Below are positions 1-5,505 of a DNA stretch of 6,110 nt, piece after piece. The position numbers were made by a program, and so were the translations under genes. Source of the stretch: Halieaceae bacterium (GTDB lineage: Bacteria; Pseudomonadota; Gammaproteobacteria; Pseudomonadales; Halieaceae); contig QXYP01000120.1 in assembly GCA_009886815.1 (NCBI GenBank), forward strand, positions 5,556 to 11,665. The letters are read 5' to 3'. Under the pieces are notes generated by a model. The model ran no database searches and was not told the DNA's origin. It saw only the letters and a program-made list of their open reading frames with translations. Each line of letters opens with the position of its first letter. Position 1 is the stretch's first letter.

Positions 1-1131
1 TTCTATAGCCTCTTTAACCTTAGCCGGATCAGCCCGCAACTCAAATTTCGTGATCATTTCCCCTAGCAGCAAACCGAGTTTTACGCGTCGCTCTGCCTGT
101 TCTTTAAACATATCATCGGGAAGAATGCTCTTCAGATCCATATCGGGAGCAGCCTGCCCTCCAAACTGCTGGAACATTTGGCCTCGCATGCCGTCAATCT
201 CTTGAGCAACAAGGCTGGAGGGAATCTCAATATCGTCGTGCGCGGCAACCACACCGTCCATGACCTGGTTTTTGATATGTGCTTGAACCGCATTGCGTAG
301 CTCGCGCTCCATATTTTTTTGCACTTCCTCACGGAAAACAGACTCTCCCCCTTCCTCAACGCCGTAACTCGCAAATAATTCAGCATCGAGGGGAGCTAGC
401 TCGAGGGCTTTGACCGACTTGCAGGTGATGGCGAATACTGCGTCAACGCCCTGAAGCTCCTCACTTGAGTAATCTTCGGGGAATGTAACGTCTATAGATT
501 TTTGATCGCCAGCAGACATGCCCACGATTCCATCTTCAAATCCGGGGATCATTTTACCACTACCCAACTCCAGCGAATGATCTTCTCCCGTTCCCCCGTC
601 GAAGGCCTCGCCATTGCGTGTGCCGGCAAAATCTATCAGCACGGTGTCACCCTCTTCTGCAGCGCGATCAACGTCCTTCAATTCGCCCCGCTGCTTACGG
701 AAAATTTCAATAATTTCATCAACGTCCGCACTGTTCACTTCAGCAACGGGCCGCTCGATCTTAAGATCGGTAATCTCATTAATTTCCACAGTGGGGAAGA
801 TTTCAAAGGTCGCCGTGTACTCTACGTCTCTACCAGCTTCAAGTGCGCGGGGTTCGATCCGAGGCTGACCGGCGGGACGGAGCTTCTCAGTCACCACAGC
901 TTCCTGAAAAGACTGGTTGATCACCTCACCAATGACTTCCTGACGAATACCGCCGCCGAAGCGCTGCTGCATAACCTTCATGGGCACTTTGCCCGGCCGA
1001 AATCCTGGCAAACGCACATTACGTGCCGCCTCACGGAGGCGCTGCTCGACCGCGCCGTCAACCCGATCCGCGGGGACGCCAATGGTAAGGCGCCGCTCTA
1101 GTCCTGAGGTAGTTTCGATAGATACCCGCAT
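1..1131 (-). CDS. tig: Trigger factor, ribosome-associated chaperone and peptidyl-prolyl isomerase (3' end outside window)
   Basis: Trigger factor docks at the ribosomal exit tunnel and shields nascent chains; its FKBP-type domain isomerises prolyl bonds in the cytosol. I translated 377 codons from the ATG at 1131 to the window edge without a stop. The N-terminal ribosome-binding domain carries the signature GFRPGK at residues 43-48, the same numbering as the E. coli GFRKGK loop. The FKBP-like domain spans about residues 162-245 (GDTVLIDFAG, then MIPGFEDGI at 194-202). The C-terminal chaperone arms follow, with KNMERELRN at 272-280 and EQAERRVKLGLLLGEMI at 344-360. E. coli trigger factor has 432 residues, so about 55 are missing beyond position 1. 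The start is supported by the family-typical beginning MRVSIETTSGLERR and by a Shine-Dalgarno AGGAG at 1138-1142, six bases upstream. It lies 70 nt after tRNA-Leu with no terminator between them, so co-transcription is likely. clpP/clpX usually follow; they are not visible here. Confidence 0.98.
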   Translation of the reverse strand, partial: MRVSIETTSGLERRLTIGVPADRVDGAVEQRLREAARNVRLPGFRPGKVPMKVMQQRFGGGIRQEVIGEVINQSFQEAVVTEKLRPAGQPRIEPRALEAGRDVEYTATFEIFPTVEINEITDLKIERPVAEVNSADVDEIIEIFRKQRGELKDVDRAAEEGDTVLIDFAGTRNGEAFDGGTGEDHSLELGSGKMIPGFEDGIVGMSAGDQKSIDVTFPEDYSSEELQGVDAVFAITCKSVKALELAPLDAELFASYGVEEGGESVFREEVQKNMERELRNAVQAHIKNQVMDGVVAAHDDIEIPSSLVAQEIDGMRGQMFQQFGGQAAPDMDLKSILPDDMFKEQAERRVKLGLLLGEMITKFELRADPAKVKEAIE

Positions 1132-1137
1132 GGAAAA

Positions 1138-1142
1138 CTCCT
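1138..1142 (-). promoter_or_regulatory. Shine-Dalgarno of tig
   Basis: AGGAG on the minus strand, six bases before the ATG at 1131. It fixes the tig start, which also matches the N-terminus of the family. Confidence 0.85.
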
Positions 1143-1201
1143 GAATTTCTTAACGTTAGCTTGACCCGGTGGCGCCTTGTGCGACGCCCATGCTGTTTTA
1201 A

Positions 1202-1286
<85 letters not shown>

Positions 1287-1362
1287 GGAATACTTGTAGG
1301 AACATCGCTGAAAGCTAGCGATTCCAAGGGCGCGGATACTCGCACACGCACACATTCGTTGC

Positions 1363-1391
1363 AATATCGGCGTAGAAAGCGCCCATGTCAA
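1363..1391 (-). promoter_or_regulatory. Sigma-70 promoter for tRNA-Leu (and probably tig)
   Basis: On the minus strand a perfect -35 box TTGACA (1386-1391) is followed by a 17-nt spacer and the -10 box GATATT (1363-1368; 4 of 6 consensus). The expected start is near 1355-1357, leaving a leader of about 70 nt before the tRNA. AT-rich sequence lies upstream of the -35 box (about 1401-1450) and could act as an UP element. Assignment is from motif match and position only. Confidence 0.65.
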
Positions 1392-1400
1392 AATGCACAC

Positions 1401-1530
1401 TGATATTTAAAAGCGATAACTATAAATACAATTTATTTATTAAATACAGCAACTTACAGCCTACTAATGAGAGATTAATTTATATGCGGCGCCAGATTTA
1501 ATTAGTAGCATTATCAGAGATATTTTTATC
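1401..1530. other. AT-rich intergenic block with direct and inverted repeats
   Basis: Only 34 of 130 bases are G or C, far below the surrounding genes. It contains the direct repeat TAAATACA (1423-1430 and 1441-1448) and a perfect 8-bp inverted repeat CTACTAAT (1461-1468) / ATTAGTAG (1501-1508), with the palindrome GGCGCC (1488-1493) between its arms. No convincing coding frame was found. Likely roles are upstream activating DNA for the tRNA promoter, or a promoter/regulator region for the plus-strand RNA candidate further right; both are inference. Confidence 0.5.
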
Positions 1531-1562
1531 GCACATCGGTCTAAAAACCTTCTAATCGGAGG

Positions 1563-1736
1563 TAGACAGCACCCAGGCTCATTGAGGCATACTTTCCAAC
1601 GTTGCTGAGTACTTAGCGCTGCTCGCCAACACGACAGAGATTTTTGTCCTCTGTCTCAGCGAGACCTAACGCAGGATGCGAAGGATCGCCGACTCCTAAA
1701 CTGTTAGTAGATGGGCCCCATTGGGGCCTTTTTTTT
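1563..1736 (+). ncRNA. Candidate small RNA ending at an intrinsic terminator
   Basis: No known family was recognised. The argument is a strong plus-strand terminator (1714-1736) with no plus-strand gene before it. The preceding sequence offers a two-part stem: CTCGC (1622-1626) with GCGAG (1659-1663), enclosing GACAGAG (1633-1639) with CTCTGTC (1649-1655) around a 9-nt U-rich loop. A smaller hairpin GCTGA/TTAGC lies at 1604-1617, and two alternative tiny hairpins with AGGA in the loop lie at 1670-1689. The 5' end is a guess: the best -10-like box is TCTAAT (1551-1556, 5 of 6), with a poor -35, which would give an RNA of about 174 nt. No long plus-strand open frame with family resemblance was seen. 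I checked by eye for tmRNA, SRP RNA and RNase P hallmarks and saw none. Confidence 0.4.
1714..1736 (+). terminator. Strong rho-independent terminator, plus strand
   Basis: A 6-bp all-GC stem, GGCCCC (1714-1719) and GGGGCC (1723-1728), closes a 3-nt loop and is followed by eight T (1729-1736). On the minus strand the hairpin is not followed by a T run, so it should not stop transcription coming from pilZ. Confidence 0.88.
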
Positions 1737-1801
1737 GGGCGTATCGCTTTCAGGAATGGGTCTCTTTGCCAAACCGCACGACACGCATGATGCGCGATAC
1801 A

Positions 1802-2146
1802 TTACATGGTGTGGGTTTGACGCTCAGAACTGAGTGCCCCACCTAGGTGAATTTCGATTTTGGCGTTAGCGGTCGCATCCTGCTCGGAAAATTGAACCCC
1901 GACCCCTGCCTGCCGATTACCCTGTGCCCCGGGAGGAGTAATCCATACCACCCGTCCCGCGATTGGAATCTTTTCAGGCTCGTCCATTAAAGTCAGCAAC
2001 ATGAACACTTCATCGCCAATGCTATAGCGTTTATTGGTAGGCACGAAAATTCCGCCATTGTCGAGAAACGGCATATAAGCGGCATACAGCACGGCTTTAT
2101 CTTTAATCGTTAAAGACAAAATGCCCTGTCGATTATTGTCACTCAT
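1802..2146 (-). CDS. pilZ: PilZ, type IV pilus assembly protein
   Basis: A 114-residue cytosolic single-domain protein needed for type IV pilus formation. In relatives it partners with the extension ATPase PilB and the regulator FimX. The sequence strongly resembles Pseudomonas PilZ: GILSLTIKDKAVLYAAYMPF (8-27), NGGIFVPTNK (30-39), GDEVFMLLTLMDEPEKIP (44-61), GRVVWITPPGAQGN (64-77), AGVGVQF (80-86), and the C-terminus THTM. The c-di-GMP motifs of the wider PilZ domain (RxxxR and DxSxxG) are absent, as is known for true PilZ, so it is not expected to bind c-di-GMP itself. The ATG at 2146 has a GGGAG Shine-Dalgarno 8 nt upstream. An in-frame ATG at 2161 is excluded because a TGA follows three codons later. 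It is the last gene of the cluster, 62 nt after holB. In Pseudomonas tatD follows; here it does not. Confidence 0.96.
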   Translation of the reverse strand: MSDNNRQGILSLTIKDKAVLYAAYMPFLDNGGIFVPTNKRYSIGDEVFMLLTLMDEPEKIPIAGRVVWITPPGAQGNRQAGVGVQFSEQDATANAKIEIHLGGALSSERQTHTM

Positions 2147-2154
2147 GACTCAAA

Positions 2155-2159
2155 CTCCC
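2155..2159 (-). promoter_or_regulatory. Shine-Dalgarno of pilZ
   Basis: GGGAG on the minus strand, 8 nt before the ATG at 2146. It overlaps the palindrome CCCATGGG (2157-2164), which contains an upstream in-frame ATG that is closed by TGA. Confidence 0.75.
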
Positions 2160-2176
2160 ATGGGGTCTGCTGCAGT

Positions 2177-2226
2177 CTAGCAATTGGGCGAGAAACATTC
2201 ATGCGGGCTCATATCTCAGTTGCTAG
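2177..2226 (-). other. Inverted repeat across the holB stop codon
   Basis: CTAGCAATTG (2177-2186) can pair with CAGTTGCTAG (2217-2226): 10 bp, with one G-U pair in one orientation, around a 30-nt loop containing the holB stop codon (2209-2211). No T run follows on the minus strand, so it is not a classical terminator. It could be an mRNA stem separating holB from pilZ, or chance. Confidence 0.4.
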
Positions 2227-3165
2227 CAGTTGGCCTAACTCTGGCAGGATCATGTCACGCCCAAAGTTAATTCCCTTTCGATTGGCAACCAACCACTGCA
2301 AAATTTTGTCCCGGCGGTAAAAGTTGACCCTTGAATCGGGAGCGTCCACAGGGTTGTAAAGCCTTTGCTCCACACTCAGCAATGCCGCCTCAAGTATGAC
2401 ATCAAGATCGTAGCCATTAAGCGCAGCTAGAGCCTCAGATGCAGCCTTGCCGCCATCGAGTAATTCGCCCAGCGCATCGATAAGCGCGCCTTTCACCCTA
2501 AGCTCTTCGTTCTGAATAAGGCGCTCTGCTGTGAGCGGCTGTGCTTGAGCGAGCAAATACGCCTGCTCGGCGACCTCTGCAGAGCACGCCGTGCGCTCGA
2601 CAAGCCACGTCACCGTGGCTGACCTTGTTGGGTTGGGCAAAGTAAAATGCTGACAACGTGATCTAACGGTCGCGGGTAATTCACCAGGACGATGACTCAC
2701 CAAAATTAACAGCGCTTGTCCGGGAGGTTCCTCCAGGGTTTTCAATAATGCATTGGCCGCGGCCGGCGTCATAGCCTCGGCCGGCTCAATGACTAATAGC
2801 TTATGCGACCCATAGGCGGGTGTTTGCTGCATAAAAGTCACGGCTGCGCGAATGGCATCAACGCCAATTGCTCGCTTTCCCTCATCGGGCGCAATCCATC
2901 TAAAGTCTCCGTAGGCTCCGCCGCCAACAAGCCGACAGGCTTCACAGCTCCCACAAGGGTTAAAAGTGGGCTCCTTGCATAGCAGGCCCGCTGCCAATGT
3001 TGCCGCGAGCTGGGTTTTCCCCAGCCCCTTGGCGCCAGTCAACAATAGCGCGTGTGGCAGTTTTTCTTGATGACCTAGGGATGCCAAGCGATCAACAACA
3101 CCCTGTTGCCACGGTAGCTCAGGGTTCAACCAAGGCGTTAACAGCTCAGGCGATCGCACCGGCAA
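2209..3165 (-). CDS. holB: DNA polymerase III subunit delta-prime (clamp loader)
   Basis: Delta-prime is the fixed wall of the clamp-loader ring that opens and places the beta sliding clamp on DNA. Numbering from the TTG at 3165 gives 318 residues (E. coli 334). Seen in order: HALLLTGAKGLGKT with a complete Walker A (44-51); a zinc-site cysteine set C63, C71, C74, C77; IGVDAIR (100-106); LLVIEPAEAMTPAAANALLKTLEEPP (133-158 region, Walker B-like and the LEEPP turn); and the SRC motif in RSRC (168-171), which in clamp loaders supplies the arginine finger. The C-terminal collar is divergent, as is usual. An in-frame stop lies four codons before TTG 3165, and no ATG is available, so the start is TTG 3165 or GTG 3159. 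Neither has a good Shine-Dalgarno, and GTG gives a shorter, plausible N-terminus. The 5' end overlaps tmk by 14-20 nt, suggesting translational coupling. Confidence 0.95.
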   Translation of the reverse strand: MPVRSPELLTPWLNPELPWQQGVVDRLASLGHQEKLPHALLLTGAKGLGKTQLAATLAAGLLCKEPTFNPCGSCEACRLVGGGAYGDFRWIAPDEGKRAIGVDAIRAAVTFMQQTPAYGSHKLLVIEPAEAMTPAAANALLKTLEEPPGQALLILVSHRPGELPATVRSRCQHFTLPNPTRSATVTWLVERTACSAEVAEQAYLLAQAQPLTAERLIQNEELRVKGALIDALGELLDGGKAASEALAALNGYDLDVILEAALLSVEQRLYNPVDAPDSRVNFYRRDKILQWLVANRKGINFGRDMILPELGQLLATEI

Positions 3166-3793
3166 CCCATTCTGTCAGTAACGTCTCTAACTGTTGCTCT
3201 ACCTGCTGTAAATCGACACTAGCGTCGATGACACGCCAACGATGGGGCTCCAATTTGACGCGTTTCAAATAGCCCTCCCTCACGGCTTCAAAAAAAGGAA
3301 GGGCCTCACGTTCAAACCGGTCTAGCTCACCCCTTGCTCGAGCCCGTTCTAACCCAATCTCTGGATCTACATCGAGCAAAATAGTGAGGTCGGGATTAGT
3401 TTGCGGATGCACTAGCTCGGCTAACTGCTGTATGGATTCTAAGGGTATACCCCTTCCGAACCCCTGATACGCGAAGCTGGCATCGGTAAATCGGTCGCAT
3501 AAAACCCATTCACCACGCGCTAATGCTGGTGCAATCACCGTATTTACATGTTGGGCTCGGGCGGCAAAAACCATGAGTAACTCCGCCATCGGCGTAGGAG
3601 CCAGCCCCTCTTTTTGAAGAAGCAGGTGACGGAGCTGCTCTCCCAGAGAGGTACCTCCGGGTTCCCGGGTAACCTGCAGGGGAACACCCTCTGCCCTTAG
3701 GCGTGCTTCAATAAGGCGCAGCTGAGTGGTTTTACCTACGCCTTCCCCACCCTCAACAGTGATGAATTTTGGAGCATTCATTACCGCTTGCAC
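3146..3793 (-). CDS. tmk: Thymidylate kinase (dTMP kinase)
   Basis: Phosphorylates dTMP to dTDP with ATP, an essential cytosolic step towards dTTP. From the GTG at 3793 it has 215 residues (E. coli 213). Seen: the P-loop GGEGVGKT (15-22), REPGGT (43-48) for the dTMP site, CDRFTDASFAYQG with the DR pair at 100-101 and YQG at 109-111, DVD at 141-143, and the lid RARARGELDRFE around 150-161. The arginine-rich lid marks the E. coli-like class of bacterial kinases. Start choice is open: GTG 3793 has the purine run AAGGGGG about 7 nt upstream and begins right after the mltG stop. ATG 3781 gives the more usual short N-terminus (MNAPKFITVEGGEG) but has no well-spaced Shine-Dalgarno. It follows mltG without a gap and its end overlaps holB. 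Confidence 0.97.
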   Translation of the reverse strand: MQAVMNAPKFITVEGGEGVGKTTQLRLIEARLRAEGVPLQVTREPGGTSLGEQLRHLLLQKEGLAPTPMAELLMVFAARAQHVNTVIAPALARGEWVLCDRFTDASFAYQGFGRGIPLESIQQLAELVHPQTNPDLTILLDVDPEIGLERARARGELDRFEREALPFFEAVREGYLKRVKLEPHRWRVIDASVDLQQVEQQLETLLTEWVAGAIA

Positions 3794-4846
3794 TTAGTTA
3801 CCCCCTTGAGGTGTTGAGCGGTAATTAGTTTTCCTTGAGAGCTGGTAGCGCCGGACATTAGCATTGTGTTCCTCAAGAGTCTCAGAGAACACATGATACC
3901 CGTCACCACGGGCGACAAAATAGAGAGCAGCGCCTGCTGCCGGCCGCACAACGGCCTCTAATGCCGCCACCCCTGGAAGCGCAATGGGTGTGGGGGGCAA
4001 GCCTCTTATGCGATAGGTGTTCCATGGGTTGGTGTCATCTTTGAGGTGCCGGCGTGTCAAATTACCATCAAAATCCGTGCCCAATCCATAAATCACCGTA
4101 GGGTCGGTTTGTAATCGCATATTGGCCTCCAGCCTTCGTGTAAATACACCTGCAATCACGGCCCTTTCTTCAGCAACGGACGTTTCGCGCTCAACAATGG
4201 AAGCGAGAACAAGCGCATCATAGGGTGTTGATAGGGGTGTGGTCGACGTGCGATTTTTCCATGCCTGCTGTAACGCGCGCTGCATGAGTTTATAGGCACG
4301 CTGCAGTATGTCAAAATCTGAATCCCCCGCTACAAACCGATAAGTTTCGGGTAAAAACCATCCTTCTGGCGATGATGACGGCGACACCAGATCCAGTAAC
4401 AGCGGATCATTAGCATCATCGAGCTCGCGCACTAAGCGAGTGTCACTCTGAAGTCGTTCCAATGCTTGCTGCAACGTAATGCCTTCGGGAAGCGTGATCT
4501 GATAGCTCACCACATCGCCCTGCTCTAGCAGCTCCAAGAATCCAACGCCACTCAAGCCCGGCGTCAGGTGATATTCACCCGTATGGATTTGTCGATCAAT
4601 GCCTTGCCAGCGAGCCCATAGCTCCAGCACGCGACTGGTCTCGATAAAACCTCGAGACTTAAGATGAGCAAGTATTTGTTTGAGACTATCGCCCTGCTTA
4701 ACAACAACGGTGACATCTTTCACGGGTAAATTCATGGGCGCATGCAAGACCTGCCGCGCAAGAAAGAAGCTCAGGGCTAGCCCACTCACAACGATAATGA
4801 CACCGGCAAGCCATCGTCTCAAAGGGCGCCCTCTTGGTGAATACAT
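3794..4846 (-). CDS. mltG: MltG, endolytic murein transglycosylase (YceG family)
   Basis: An inner-membrane enzyme that cleaves nascent glycan strands in the periplasm and so sets their length. 350 residues from ATG 4846 (E. coli 340). A basic N-terminus (RGRPLRRW) precedes one membrane segment at about 13-31 (LAGVIIVVSGLALSFFLA), giving an N-in single-pass topology. A LysM-like subdomain covers about 45-110 (VVVKQGDSLKQILAHL, TGEYHLTPG). The catalytic part has EGWFLPETY (161-169), ASIVERET (215-222) with catalytic Glu219 corresponding to E. coli Glu218, LQTDPTVIYG (245-254), NPWNTYRIRGLPPTPIALPG and YFVARGDGYHVFS. ATG 4846 overlaps pabC by 28 nt and lacks a clear Shine-Dalgarno. The in-frame TTG at 4822 has AGAGGG six bases upstream and overlaps the pabC stop as TTGA, so it is a credible alternative start giving MRRWLAGV. 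Confidence 0.96.
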   Translation of the reverse strand: MYSPRGRPLRRWLAGVIIVVSGLALSFFLARQVLHAPMNLPVKDVTVVVKQGDSLKQILAHLKSRGFIETSRVLELWARWQGIDRQIHTGEYHLTPGLSGVGFLELLEQGDVVSYQITLPEGITLQQALERLQSDTRLVRELDDANDPLLLDLVSPSSSPEGWFLPETYRFVAGDSDFDILQRAYKLMQRALQQAWKNRTSTTPLSTPYDALVLASIVERETSVAEERAVIAGVFTRRLEANMRLQTDPTVIYGLGTDFDGNLTRRHLKDDTNPWNTYRIRGLPPTPIALPGVAALEAVVRPAAGAALYFVARGDGYHVFSETLEEHNANVRRYQLSRKTNYRSTPQGGN

Positions 4847-5497
4847 GTTGATAATGCTTCGCTCGCAGTTGCTTCGGTAAAGGTATAATTATCCACTGCA
4901 GCGATACGACAAATACCTCTCACCGAATTGCAGGACCACGCCTCTTGCGCTGACACGATATGCTCAGCGGTAAGCTTTCGAACTTTCACTTGATAACCTA
5001 GAAAGTGTGCCCAGTGATCCAAGATCGCCTGCCGACGGGTACCTGCTATGCCCGCCTCATTAACCGGAGGCGTGATCAAGCAATCGCCAATACGAAGGAA
5101 CAAATTACCACTGGTTGTCGACACCCAAGACCCCGATGAGTCACACATAATGGCATCTGCAAACCCTCGAGCTCGCGCTTCCTCTAGTGCCATAACCTGC
5201 TCAGTTCTTGCCAGTAGTTTGCACCCCTGAAAAAAGGGCTGGCTCGACCAGCGTACACCACTGATTGTGAGCTGCGAAGCAGGCTCAGCATTAGCGATGC
5301 CAGGGCTAAAGCGAAGAATACTGCGCGGCGTTTGGTGCACCGGAACTTTATAGCCTCGTGGCCCTGATCCGCGTGTTACGGTCAGGCGAAGCGTGCCGCT
5401 TGCCTCAGAAACAGAACCCCTCAGGACCCTCTCGGCTTCATCAATCAGTGCTAGCGCAGTTTGGGACGCCGTCGACCCAAAAGGTCTCCTCGGCCAC
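4819..5497 (-). pseudogene. pabC: Aminodeoxychorismate lyase, apparently broken (internal deletion and frameshift)
   Basis: PabC is a PLP enzyme (fold type IV) that splits 4-amino-4-deoxychorismate into p-aminobenzoate and pyruvate for folate. A family-like N-terminus starts at GTG 5497 (MAEETFWVDGVPNC, cf. WVNG/WVDG in homologues), 8 nt after the fabF stop, but this frame ends at TGA 5441-5443. The rest continues in another frame, open from just after the fabF stop to TGA 4819-4821: ALIDEAERVLRG, then TVTRGSGPRGY, GCKLLARTEQ with the PLP-binding lysine (5218-5220), GNLF and NEAGIAGTRRQ. Compared with E. coli PabC (269 aa), about 40-45 residues between the two parts are missing, including the segment with the DRxxxYGDGxF motif. 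The glutamate expected in VSETTSGNLF is also absent (VSTTSGNLF). The longest single frame with a usual start runs from GTG 5340 and lacks about 100 N-terminal residues. Identity is sure; inactivation is inferred. Sequence or assembly error remains possible. Confidence 0.8.
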
Positions 5498-5505
5498 GCT
5501 AGGAA

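Noticed and set aside
502..1101. Plus-strand 199-aa open frame
   Set aside because: Antisense to tig, whose minus frame matches trigger factor along its full length; no family resemblance in the plus frame.
1143..1201. Terminator between tRNA-Leu and tig
   Set aside because: Only a 4-bp GGCG/CGCC stem with a 10-nt loop and no T run; not a credible terminator.
1441..1470. Possible GacA-type upstream site because of CTTACA at 1453-1458
   Set aside because: The matching left half (TGTAAG six bases upstream) is absent; the bases there do not fit.
1538..1560. Minus-strand terminator with TTTTT near 1542-1548
   Set aside because: The stem before the T run is only about 3 bp (CCT/AGG), too weak to support.
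2997..3272. Plus-strand 91-aa open frame over holB/tmk
   Set aside because: Antisense to two confidently identified genes; shadow frame.
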